Shown here in pieces: positions 37,446 through 47,113 of a stretch of 64,000 nt of DNA. The notes under the pieces were generated by a model. That model made no database searches. It was not told the DNA's origin and saw nothing but the letters and a program-made list of their open reading frames with translations. Position numbers and translations under genes: made by a program. The first letter of the stretch is position 1. Every line of letters starts with the position of its first letter. This DNA comes from Cantharellus purpuraceus (lineage: Eukaryota; Basidiomycota; Agaricomycetes; Cantharellales; Hydnaceae), in the NCBI GenBank assembly GCA_025174535.1, contig JALBUN010000023.1, positions 2,976,001 to 3,040,000 of the forward strand. Reading direction: 5' to 3'.

Positions 37446-39692
37446 TCATGTTATTGATCTACTGCAGGACGGGCACAACAAAGGGACGCACTGATCCAAA
37501 AATGAATAATAAGGTGTGGAATTCATTGGGGGTCGCTGGGTCGTGTTCCTTTCTGGAGCAGTAGCAGTCGTCAAGCTGGTCTCACTTGCAGCGCGAGGCA
37601 GCTCCCCGTGGGGTGACAGCGGCGACAGAGTTGTTGGGGTAGATGAAGCCGTTGTAAAAGAAGGGGTAGAGACCGAGCCTTCATCCTTGTCCCGACATAA
37701 TGCTCGCCATACATTGTTAAGCGGTTCCTGAGAAGTAGATGGGGAGACAGACGGCGAGCATGACGACGAACTGCTACTTTCCTCGTTCCCCAAGTGAAAC
37801 GCCGGCCCGTGTTGAGGCGGCGTTGGTGGAATGACTGTCGGCATCCCAGGGGGCGTCTTCTTGAGAGTTGCGGCATCTACGACGAGTTGTTCAAACAATG
37901 GATCTCGCACCCAACCACGGGTATGATGTCGAGGCTTATCCTCGTCACGCATATCGTCGTCTTGGCGGCGGCGATGCTCTTCCATACCTTTATCCCAGTC
38001 AGCTGAAACGCGTGGGGATTCCTGTGGACTGATTGCAGGAGCGGTGCTTGTGGGACTGTCATCTAGAGGAATGGTCAAGCTGCGCCGGTGTTGGGCAGCT
38101 CGTGGAAACTGAAATGTAGCTGTCGAATTGTAGGGAGAAAGTGGTGGTGACTTTGGGCGGCGTTGAATATTTCGCGACCTAGGAGTCGTGGAGGATGGTG
38201 TAGGCGGATTCGCATGCACCTGTGGAGGATTCCAATTAGGGCTCCTGAGACTCGCCCCAAAATCATACCGCGCCGAGAGAGAGACATCTGTATTGGATAG
38301 TGAGGGTGTACTCTGATCGTCAAGCGGCGAGGGAGAGCGGGAACGGGGACGAAGAGGTGGGGATGAATGGCTATCTTCATCGCCTAAAAGGTGATCACCT
38401 AGCCACACGCGAAGACCGCGTGGCTGCTTACGATGGGCAGTAACAACAGGCGGGGAAGGACTATGGGCTTGCACATCCTGAGCTACCTTCTCCAGCTGTC
38501 TCCGAAGATCTGCCATTAAAGGTAGCCCTGTTTTCCCCCCTGAGGTGGTTGGAGCATGCGCCTGTCCGATGGAGTCGTCTTTAACCTTTTCGAAGCGGAC
38601 CTCGTAATTTCTCCCTCCATTACTGTCCCACATCTCTCGCCCAACTACCGAAAATCTGACACATAAGACGATCTTCTTGGATTCGATACCATTCATGTAG
38701 TCCACGAGGCGGACTCGAAACTCAAAGCGATCGAAGGAATTGTCATGTAAAGATGCAATATGCCGAGCAGCGACTTCACTTGTAGTCTGCCATGCATCTA
38801 GTGTGAAGCGTACGGCAACCCATTTCGCGAAGGCGACGTTGCGCACAAGCACCTGGCCAACAAGCGTCGTATCCTCCAAAGCTAACCTTTCAAGCCGAAC
38901 ATCGAATGTCCACGGCTCGGGTGGGGTAGACGGCATGATGATGCCTTTAAGGCGCAGTGTCGTGCTAGTCATACGAGGGAAAGGAAATCCGGTGTCGGTG
39001 GTTTCGCCTTCGCTCGTCTCGGTGGGGCTGCCATCCCTGCTCACTGCGAGGGGCTTCTGTTCTGCGAGGAAGAGCTTGACATGTTCAAGTTGCGCATCGA
39101 AGTGCACGGACTTTGATCCCATAGGTGTAGTGGGGGCGCTCTTGGTGCGAGCTCGTCCTGGACTAGAAATAGCCCATGTTGCGAACCCGGTTGACTTGAG
39201 AGAAGGTTTGACGAGCTCGCCGCTCTTCTTGCGGATAAGGAACGTGGAGATAGGAGCTGGGACTGGAGCAGATGGACTAGACGACCCTGACGTATGTATT
39301 TCTGCAAAAATAGCCGGTTGGATTGCGATCGTCGCGCTATCAACCTCACCATCAAACTCTGGTACTGGCCCTCGGGGAAGCTCTGGCCTGGTACGAGGGA
39401 ATGTGGAGTATATATGAGGAGTGGTCTGTGGCGTTGCTGAATCGTCTGATAGTGATTGCTCTACTAACCAGATCTGACCCTGTTGCAGACTATTGGACGC
39501 GCTAATGTCTTTGCTGGGAGCCTTTCGTCCCATGCTCCCGCTGCTGGACCGTCGTTTAGGGACGAAAGAGAACGGCCGTCCAGCTGTATTCGAATCCTGA
39601 ATGTCAGCATTACAGGAGGAGGGATGATGTCCTTGTATGTTCAAAGTAGTCGCCTGTGTATGGTGTATGCTCGTCGAGGTGCTGGATTGCAT
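37446..39692 (-). CDS. CBM21 protein, putative PP1 regulatory subunit for glycogen metabolism
   Basis: Intronless protein of 748 aa from the ATG at 39692; the frame stays open upstream but lacks another ATG. The centre holds a CBM21 domain (LVGQVLVRNVAFAKWVAVRF, FDRFEFRVRLVDYM, VLCVRFSV and WDSNGGRNYEVRF), as in Gac1/PIG and animal PPP1R3 proteins that target protein phosphatase 1 to glycogen. About 60 residues upstream lies KSVHFD, which matches the K/R-x-V-x-F docking motif for PP1. Flanking regions are long, Ser/Pro/Thr-rich and disordered. By analogy it activates glycogen synthase by dephosphorylation. That role is inferred from domain plus docking motif, a combination I consider convincing. 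Confidence 0.86.
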   Translation of the reverse strand: MQSSTSTSIHHTQATTLNIQGHHPSSCNADIQDSNTAGRPFSFVPKRRSSSGSMGRKAPSKDISASNSLQQGQIWLVEQSLSDDSATPQTTPHIYSTFPRTRPELPRGPVPEFDGEVDSATIAIQPAIFAEIHTSGSSSPSAPVPAPISTFLIRKKSGELVKPSLKSTGFATWAISSPGRARTKSAPTTPMGSKSVHFDAQLEHVKLFLAEQKPLAVSRDGSPTETSEGETTDTGFPFPRMTSTTLRLKGIIMPSTPPEPWTFDVRLERLALEDTTLVGQVLVRNVAFAKWVAVRFTLDAWQTTSEVAARHIASLHDNSFDRFEFRVRLVDYMNGIESKKIVLCVRFSVVGREMWDSNGGRNYEVRFEKVKDDSIGQAHAPTTSGGKTGLPLMADLRRQLEKVAQDVQAHSPSPPVVTAHRKQPRGLRVWLGDHLLGDEDSHSSPPLRPRSRSPSPLDDQSTPSLSNTDVSLSARYDFGASLRSPNWNPPQVHANPPTPSSTTPRSRNIQRRPKSPPLSPYNSTATFQFPRAAQHRRSLTIPLDDSPTSTAPAISPQESPRVSADWDKGMEEHRRRQDDDMRDEDKPRHHTRGWVRDPLFEQLVVDAATLKKTPPGMPTVIPPTPPQHGPAFHLGNEESSSSSSCSPSVSPSTSQEPLNNVWRALCRDKDEGSVSTPSFTTASSTPTTLSPLSPHGELPRAASETSLTTATAPERNTTQRPPMNSTPYYSFLDQCVPLLCPSCSRSIT

Positions 39693-42130
39693 AGCGTCGC
39701 GACTGGGATAGCAGGCAAACGTGCACTGAATAGACTGAGCAAAAACAAGTAGCCATGATAGCTTACATGAGGATAAAGGTATAAACAGGAACCCCACTTC
39801 AGACCCTATAAGATAGTGAGCCCGCTAGCTAAGCAGAAACGATGGAGGGTGCCCACGGCTGCTTCCTATCTTTCCCGGCTACCCAGAAGGAGGAAAGGAA
39901 GGAGATGGGAGGTTGAAACAGGCAGCAAATTTTACAAGAGGGTCTGAGACACAGGCAGGCTTGTCGGGATGTGAATTAGAAGAGTTCTAAACGTTGCTCT
40001 TATCTGCATCATCCATTGGATATATTATTTGCAAGAAGCAAGACAACACTCACGCGATGATAAACGTGCCTCTGATGGTACCCCCACTATCAGTACACTT
40101 GGAACGTGACCAGATGGCTTCGCTGTTTCGCGGTGCTTCTGCGGGATGGCGTCTCGGAATTACAACAACTCGACTCGGTCCCTGTATCTATGCCCTTGGT
40201 GTACCTTCCTTCTTATATGCGTTTTCAATCCCTCACTCCACCGCTTACGGGGTACGTATTAGACCTCGTCATAGTCTCAACCGAGACATTGCCAGGCAAG
40301 TATCTGATAGGATATAGTGCACTGCCGCGCTGGTCCGGATCGGTCACGCGGACATCCCCGAATTTTGGACAAGGATTTCAGTATATATAACACGGGTCCG
40401 GATCGGTCACGCGGACATCCCCGAATTTTGTGAGGATGGATTCCCTAAAACGTCTTTAGGCGTATATGCTGTCCAATCACTTTACTTGCTACTGCGAAAT
40501 GCCGCACGCCGATTGTTCACCACCCGTCTGCTCATGGAAGGCAACTTATACCCTGGCTCAAAGTCCCATTTAGGGTTGGTTCCCTGTGCATTTACTGAGC
40601 TGCAGGTGATAATCAGGGACGAAAGGTTTCTTTTTTGCCATGGACTCCAAATGAGACCATCGCTCCGAGACCTTGCCAGTAGCTTCGAGCTTCCCTGTGG
40701 ATGTTTTATAGCTCCACGTCCGATTTAGAGGCATGACTAGTCCCTTTGGACCAAGCAAAGGGTTCGGCAGGCAGCAGCTTCACCAGATCAGTTATCAATC
40801 CCGGCTTCCGCAGGGGCAGAATACGGTATATTCTTTATCGGTTCAGCCCTTCCCTACTACGCTATCACAATCAACGTTCATTCGAAGTTGTGTCTGCGGT
40901 GACACCACCGTGACCGAGGTTCGCCATCCGTCATCGATTCATCTGTCAAATGCAATTTGCAAAGACTACTTCTCTCACTCTCCTTCCATGTTTTCCACTG
41001 GTAGACGCTGCCTCTGCCACTTAATTGCATCAGGACCTACACGAATTTCAGGAGAAGGCGATGCATCAGTACTCATCGCTGCATTTGGGAGTGGGTTTCT
41101 CATCTATGATATGCCTTGAAAGAAGCGCCCTGGAGAGCTCCGGACTTGTCTGCACTATTTCGCAGCGACTGGCAAGTGGGGCCACGTGATGCGACTCGCT
41201 CATTAGAGGTTGAGCTGAAAGTGAGGCATGAGCTGACCAAGCTCAAACCCCGCTGCTTAAGAAGGGAAGAGAATGCTTGTGCAAGTATCTCCTTTTTGCA
41301 TCCCGCATCCCCCCAACATGCGGCTGCGGAATTCTTCCTCAATTTCCAGTGGGTCTCAACGATGGCTAGCGTTTTCAGTCAAACATGGATCCCAACGACA
41401 GGCCGCTGTCGGTAAATATGAGGTCGGTGAACCCTTTGCCCACCTCAACAACGTCCACTCATGGGAATGATGCTACCGAACTCGCAATTTCAAGAATTCA
41501 TCCGTAAAACCGAAATCCACAACGCACGAGTTCTCAAGCATAACGCCCTCAGGAAGCAGCTGTGTGAGCGCCCCAACAGACATAAGGATCCCGTGTTGGG
41601 TGATGAAGACGAGGACCCGATGCCTGGCATTTCCGCTTTCATCCGCACTAATGCCTCCCCTTCCGTCATGATTGTCTCCCCATCGACTTCTACATTGTCT
41701 GCCAACAATCGTCTAGACTCGGGATCTCCCCACCCTAAATACAGTCCGGCAATGGACCTAATCAACGTTAGAGGACTGCCGCTTATCTTTCCCATTGACA
41801 CGGTCAAGAAGTCAATGCTTACGGTCACTGCACTTAATAAAATCCGCTGCAACAACGCCATATGATACCTTATGGTCACGATGCTGGTCGGCAAACCCTT
41901 GATGAGAGTCAATTCCCTCAGGAGGACTCCCTTGATTCGCACAATTTCCTACAGGGCTGTGCTGGCTGGCTTGCTGTCTTAAATTTTGTTGCTACCCTGA
42001 AATTGACAGCTGGGTGGCACACTCACCATACCTAGATGAAGATACAGAATGACAGTGGTCCTTCCCTGCTTGGCACCTTCACATCAATACCTGTGCTATC
42101 AGTTCATGGTGGATCCCTTTGTACTTGACC
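39693..42130. other. Gene-poor transition between genes and transposon block
   Basis: 2.4 kb without a recognisable gene. Several open frames of 90-134 codons lie between 40733 and 41942, such as 41461-41865 (+), which is rich in Asp, Pro and Ser. They have no known motif and overlap others on the opposite strand. They could be degraded exons of an orphan gene. A 36-bp direct repeat at 40332-40430 is listed separately. Confidence 0.4.
40332..40430. repeat. Two 36-bp direct repeats, 27 bp apart
   Basis: The same 36-base sequence, beginning ggtccggatcggtcacgcgg and ending ccccgaattttg, occurs at 40332-40367 and again at 40395-40430 with no mismatch that I can see. It contains short complementary ends (gtccg and cggac) around a cggtcacg core. 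The 27-bp spacer contains tatatata. It may be part of a dispersed fungal repeat or a regulatory duplication; nothing in the neighbourhood decides. Confidence 0.8.
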
Positions 42131-42283
42131 CAGAATCCAAGGACCAGATCCCTGTTCAGATCCCCATGCATATGGAATCTACACTTGTAAGTACCCTAGG
42201 TATACTATTTGTATAGCTATCAGCACTCTCATTTAATGCCCATATATACCAGTAATAGTACTGATAGCTGTATGCATATTATG
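42131..42283. mobile_element. Fragments of two LTR families
   Basis: At 42150-42183 a sequence close to agatccccatgcatatgg matches the minus-orientation 607-bp LTR family seen at 47200 and 47690. At 42186 a stretch begins TGTAAGTACCCTAGGTATAC, very like the first 20 bases of the gypsy-1 LTR, then diverges. Both are short remnants. They mark the left edge of the transposon block. Confidence 0.45.
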
Positions 42284-42601
42284 TGTTATGCACTAGGTCC
42301 AATTGGGGGTTGGGGTTTGGGTCAGAGTCAGAGCTGGGATTGGGGTGCATCATGGGGGTTGGAACGGACTCGGCTTCAGCTTATATGCTGTGCCCTCACT
42401 AATACCTATGGCTGAGATTTCAGAGATGGAGTATGATTTAGACAGTTCAGATTGGACTTAGGAGCTAGGTGTGATTTGATATTTGAACTGGGGAATGAGG
42501 TCCCCAGTTGGGCAACTTAAATACATATTTGAAATCTAATAATAATTACTCCAGTGATGGGTCTCCAAGGCTGACAGCCTTACATGAATATAGTCATAAC
42601 A
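42284..42601 (+). mobile_element. Internally deleted LTR of the TGTTATG family
   Basis: This 318-bp copy starts TGTTATGCACTAGG and ends GTCATAACA, the same termini as the 607-bp copy at 56582-57188. It lacks about 290 internal bases: after the cagccttacat segment it jumps directly to the terminal gaatatag. It contains the family's characteristic hairpin AACTGGGG/CCCCAGTT. TTATG lies on both sides, but the right flank is itself an inverted LTR end, so this may not be a target duplication. Confidence 0.7.
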
Positions 42602-43505
42602 TTATGACTGTATTCATTATGCCCAGGTCCCAGTCAGATCTCATCAGATCTCATGTGCTGTTACATCCTGTAACACCAAGTCCATCTTTGTGAGGGCGAC
42701 ACTGATGATGAGGCCACAACAACAAGATACTCGATAAGTGAGAGCTGATAAGAAATAATGCCAGCTGGTACAGCGGATATCCTCAGTCTATACAGCTGTT
42801 TCTGATAAATACATGGGACTTACCTGGTACAGCGGATATCCTCAGAGATCAAGCTGAGGGGATCACACTGCACCAAGGTGAGTCTTTATACTAAATGATG
42901 GAGATGGATAGGAGAACCAAGATAGGGGAGGAAGGATAGGGGAAGTGATAGGGGCAATGAAATAGGGGAGACGCACCCTGACAGGCTGCGCTGATAGGGG
43001 TGTCAAGAGAAAATACTAAAAATAGAATATGACTTATTTGAACCCTGACAATCTCCACCTCTGTCATCCATGTCCATCAACCCCAAACTCCATTATTGTT
43101 CTCTTTATAAGTAGTTTCTTCTTATGGGTTACATCATCTATTATATTGCTTAGTATTAGTTTGGACTTGGGTCTGAACTCCAAACTCCTTTCTATGTTGT
43201 ACTCCATATCCATTTTATTGTTCTATCACTTTTCGTTTTATCATTCAATTCTTCACATACTTATATGGGCTACTCTGTGTATGTTACAGTAGTTTGTATA
43301 TTGACTAAGATTCACCCCATCAACTTCTTGGTTGCTAGCTTCTTGACAAGTCCCTTCTTGACAAGTTGAACTCTGGATCCTTGATCCAACTCTGTACCTC
43401 TGAACTCTGAAATATTGGACTGACAATCTGAGGGGGCACAACACACAAGTTGGTCTGGCTCAATAGTTATTGTCCACTCTGTCTCTGGTTGAACTGGAAC
43501 AGTAA
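42602..43505. other. AT-rich region with degraded repeats
   Basis: The first ~45 bases look like an LTR terminus in reverse orientation, making a palindrome with the end of the preceding copy. A 22-bp direct repeat (ctggtacagcggatatcctc and two further bases) occurs at about 42764 and 42827. The rest (43030-43500) is AT-rich without recognisable coding potential. Probably decayed transposon sequence of unknown type. Confidence 0.4.
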
Positions 43506-44172
43506 TGTAAGTACCTAAGATACTTACTATAGATGCTTGTTCGGAAGGATGCTGTTATACAATATTCTGATGTATACAAGATGTACATCAGAATTTTAAT
43601 AATGATCATAAAAATAGGGAGTTACAATCTGGATATCTTTAAAGATTTCAGATATCTGAGTTTTTTTGGATATCTTAAATTTTTATGAATATAAATATAT
43701 ATTTCATCTTTTAATAAACTTTAAAAGATAAGATGTTTGTTATGGATGAACATAATTGTTTATATGAATATAACAGTAATGTATATATTAATATTATTGG
43801 TATAATAGAGAATATTTAGATATACAAATGCCAGGTGAGGATTCAAGGTACATTAGATTATTTGACCAGTATAGTACAAGAAAGAATGAGTGAAAGAAAT
43901 TAAGTGTAGCAGGAGTAGAATATTCCCTTGAAGCAGTTGCCACTGGTAAATTAAAAAAAAAGAATTATTTTTGAGAATCATGTCAAAATATCAAAATATG
44001 TTTTAAATCTAAGTAAATTATATAAATTTGAGAATCATGTATGAAATATCAAAATATGTTTTAATATAAGTATATTATATAAAATTTGAGAAAATGGGTT
44101 GTATATACATACTAGGTGAGACCCCTTCCTTCGGAAGGATCCATTTCAGTGGTCATCACATCTTATATGCAT

Positions 44173-44345
44173 GCATTAGACAATGCTTTTACACACAGAT
44201 TAGAAAATGCTTTTATGTGCACATTAGACAATGCTTTTATGCATGGATTAGAAAATCCTTTTATGTGTGGATTAGGAAATGCTTTTACATGCAGATTAGA
44301 AATTGCTTTTACATGTGGATTAGAATGCATATATGCACACATCAT
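44173..44345. repeat. 24-bp minisatellite, about seven copies
   Basis: Seven successive units of 24 bp with the consensus gattagaaaatgcttttatg plus four variable bases. Because 24 is divisible by three, the + strand reads as an eight-residue repeat (LENAFMCT, LDNAFMHG, LENPFMCG and similar). No start signal, spliced neighbour or longer frame supports a real protein. The alternation of gacaatg and gaaaatg between successive units suggests a 48-bp higher-order unit. Confidence 0.88.
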
Positions 44346-44729
44346 ATTTAGTAAAATAATTCTTTAGTTTTATTTTATTTTATTTTCAGCAAAGTGTTAT
44401 TTAGAGATTTAATAAAGTTGACAAACCCTAAGGACAAATGGAAAATAAAAATGACATGGGAGAAATTTGAACCTCCAACCAAACAGGAAAAACATATGCA
44501 GCTGACCACTGATCTTAGACACCCATAGACAGCTGTCCCACATTATGCTATATATTATGGTAGTTTGTCTCAAGTACCACCAAAGGAATATGTATGGACA
44601 GATCAGAGGAGGGTTGGGAATTTGATGTGGTGTATCTGAGTGCATCTGAAAAGACATACACATCCATGGTGACCACCTGAAACTCCACCAGACCACAATG
44701 ACCACTTGAACCCATCCAGATACATGTTG

Positions 44730-46340
44730 CGCGTGCGGGGGCAGGGCAAGTGCAGCAAGTGCGAATGCAGGCGCTAGTGTGCAAGCGCGAGGCGAGTATG
44801 GGCGCTAGTGCGCAGGTGCGCCCTCCTCTGGGCCGTCGTCACGGCGCCGGCAGTCGTCCCTGTCGCCGTGGGGCATACCGTATATACCCTCAAAGTCGAT
44901 TCGACCGGGGTACTGCCGGTAAGGATAATACAGGGCAGGGCCCGGGTAGGACATGGCAGGGGGTCGAGTGCGGCGGGTACGGACTTGCCCATGCACGGTG
45001 AGTATAGTATGCGTCCTTGCTGTATGCCGTGCGGTCGTACCTGGCTAACACGCGAGTGCGGCGGGGGCGCGTGCCGCTGCGCCGCCAGGTCTAGTGACAC
45101 GGACGGGAGCGAGGAGACAGAGGGTGTGCGGGTCGGTGGTATAGGTTTCTGGGCCCTCCTGGGGCATCGGATGGGCTGGAGGGGGCGAGGGCGGCAAGGG
45201 CGAGTGCAATGGGTGCGGGTAATATTGTGCCGCCGGGCCTAGGTAGCCGGGACTGCAGCTAGGGATGGTGCTGGGCGAGATCCGGGTAAGACATGGCAGG
45301 GGGCAGGTGCGGCGGTGTGGATTCAGTGTTGGCAGCGTCAGAGTGTGATAGACCTGTCCATTATGGTTAGCTGATCTCATTAGAAGAATATAGTGAAAGT
45401 TGAATTCAAACATAAGAGACGTAAGAAGGGTTGGCGCGCGGCAGGCTGGAGGGCGCGCGAGTGCGAGTGTGGACGGGAGTGTGGGCTGGAGGGGGTGCGG
45501 GCGCGAGTGCGAATGCGAGTGCGGACGGGAGTGTAGGTTGGAGGGGGCGCGAGTGCAAGTGCGGAGGCGCGAGTCGGACGCGAGTAGGGGCTGGAGGGGG
45601 CGCGAGTGCGGGTGCAGCGCAAACGCGAGTGAGGGCTGGAGGGAGTCAGTGTGGGTGAGGACGCGAGCGTGGGTGCGGTCGCAAGTTTGGGCTGGAGGGG
45701 CGCGAGTGCGGGTGCAGACGCGAGTGTAGGGGGCGCGAGTGCGCATGCAGCGCGAACGCAAGTGTGGGCTGGAGGGGGCGTCAGTGCTGGTGTGGACCCG
45801 AGTGTGGGCTGGAGGAGGCGCGAGTACGGGTGCGGACGCGAGTGAGAGCTAGAGGGGGCCCGAGTGCGAGTGCGGACGCGAGTGCTTCACGTTCGCGCTG
45901 GAGGGGACGTCAGTGCGGGTGCGGACGCGAGTGTGGGCTGGAGGAGGCGCGAGTACAGACGCGAGTGGGGGCTGGAGGCGGCGCGAGTGTGGGTGCGAAT
46001 GGGAGTGCGGACGCGAGTGTATAGGCTGGAGGGGCGCGAGTCGGACGCGAGTGGGGGTTGAAGGGGGCGCAAGTGCGGGTGCGGCGTGAACGCGAGTGTG
46101 GGCTGGAGGGGCGTCAGTGCGGGTGCGGATGCGAGTGTGGGCTGGAGGAGGCGCGAGTACGGATGCGAGTCGAATGCGAGTGTGGGCTGGCGGCGCGAGT
46201 GGGCTGGAGGGGCGCGAATGCAAGTACAGACGCGAGTGTAGGCTGGAGGGGGCCGCGCGAACGCGAATGGGCTGGAGGACGCGCGAGTCTGAGCTGGAGG
46301 GGGCCCGAGTGCGGGTTAGAGGGGCCCGAGTGCAAGTAGC
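44730..46340. repeat. CpG-rich island with minisatellite
   Basis: About 1.6 kb of sequence that is much richer in G, C and CpG than its AT-rich, CpG-poor surroundings. From about 45444 it is a minisatellite of some twenty irregular units (38-57 bp), most starting ggctggaggg and continuing gcgcgagtgcgggtgcgga with cgcgagtgtg. The first part (44730-45240) is not clearly tandem but repeats short phrases such as ggacatggcaggggg. Open frames across it on both strands only reflect the repeat. Confidence 0.88.
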
Positions 46341-46374
46341 GGGCTTGAGGGGATACAGCGAGCCAGTAGTCAGC

Positions 46375-46592
46375 TACAGCTTGTAGCGACAGCGACAGAG
46401 AGCGACAGATATATACAGCAACAGTGACAGATAGAGCGGCTTGTAGACAGTGATAGCAACAGAAAGTGGCAGCAGAGAGTGACAGCAACAGAAAGCAACA
46501 GCAGAGAGCAACAGCGACAGAAAGCGACAGCAGAGAGCGACAGCAGAGAGCAGCAGAGAGCAACAGCAGAGAGCAGAGCAACAGCTGGTGGA
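46375..46592. repeat. AGC-rich microsatellite
   Basis: Imperfect repeats of agcgacag, agcaacag and agagagca fill about 215 bp directly after the CpG-rich minisatellite. Purine-rich on the + strand; noncoding. Confidence 0.85.
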
Positions 46593-47022
46593 GGTTGGGG
46601 GTAGAAAGCAAATGAAAATTTTCATTTTTGCAAGCGCGCACTCACCAACCTCACGCGACTTGTCACATGACCGGACCTGACCGGGCAGGTGAACGGGAGG
46701 CTGGCGCAGATTAGATAAGCTGACATAATCATGCGCCCACAACCCACTGAGCTTGTTTGTATTATAGATTTGATGTATTTCTGAACAAGCGTCATAGTAT
46801 ATAAGTATAATTGATATATGCAGGAATGTTGTCCTCTTGGTAGATGTATGCACCCATAGGGTGCATATGTATAGTTATTATGTAAGCCAGTAGACCCAGT
46901 ACACATGTGGGTCCACTTATAGCAGATAGAACTTAGCTAAAGACCACACTGTACAACACATTGCCCAACCAATATACTTGGTTGAGTTCTGTGCAACTGT
47001 GTGAACTAAGGCACAATTTACA

Positions 47023-47113
47023 CTGTTTTGAACTTCCAAAGGAAGAATCAATTGATTCTTCCTCATTATTGAAGTTTTCTAGTCAATACTAGAAAACCAA
47101 CTGTTGCTGGTGT
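47023..47113 (+). other. Gypsy-1 leader segment with strong palindromes
   Basis: Sequence just inside the 5' LTR. A perfect 22-bp palindrome (arms ggaagaatcaa) is at 47041-47062, and a 9-bp-arm hairpin (gttttctag/ctagaaaac) is at 47074-47097. A primer-binding site would be expected here, but I could not assign a tRNA. Confidence 0.6.

Larger units (their letters stand above)
43532..46793. mobile_element. 3.26-kb non-autonomous TIR element with minisatellites
   Basis: Bounded by imperfect terminal inverted repeats (left GATGCTTGTTCGGAA, right reading inward GACGCTTGTTCAGAA) and flanked by the 3-bp duplication ATA, confirmed against the empty LTR. The outer ~580 bp on the left and ~30 bp on the right match the 519-bp copy at 49668-50186. 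The middle (about 44112-46767) is extra and carries a 24-bp minisatellite, a CpG-rich minisatellite island and a CAG/AGCGAC microsatellite. I see no transposase. A 3-bp duplication fits the PIF/Harbinger superfamily, but this is not decisive. Confidence 0.75.
43506..47022 (+). repeat. Gypsy-1 5' LTR, split by a 3.26-kb insertion
   Basis: The LTR begins TGTAAGTACCTAAGATACTT at 43506, is interrupted after ATA at 43531 and resumes with ATAGTATATAAG at 46794. It ends at 47022 in CACAATTTACA. Aligned by eye with the intact 3' LTR (59934-60201) it differs by two small deletions (4 and 12 bp) and a few substitutions. The uninterrupted 3' copy shows the empty site ACTTACTATAGTATATAAG, which proves where the insertion occurred. 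Confidence 0.9.

Noticed and set aside
34917..39692. A metabolic gene cluster linking the secreted enzymes and regulators
   Set aside because: Neighbouring genes belong to unrelated pathways with independent promoters. Mannanase and PL14 lie 12 kb apart with housekeeping genes between them.
41461..41865. 134-codon + strand open frame and the overlapping 150-codon minus-strand frame
   Set aside because: Neither has a known motif, and each explains the other's openness. Left as an unassigned region rather than called a gene.
42284..42606. TTATG target duplication around the 318-bp LTR copy
   Set aside because: The right-hand TTATG is part of an inverted LTR end, so the match is expected without any target duplication.
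44173..44345. CRISPR-like array (24-bp regular repeats)
   Set aside because: Units are directly adjacent with no unique spacers, and the host is eukaryotic. This is a minisatellite.
45045..45761. 238-codon minus-strand open frame rich in Arg, Pro, Thr and His
   Set aside because: It is a translation of the CpG-rich minisatellite. Open frames exist on both strands for the same reason, and unit lengths vary without regard to codon phase.
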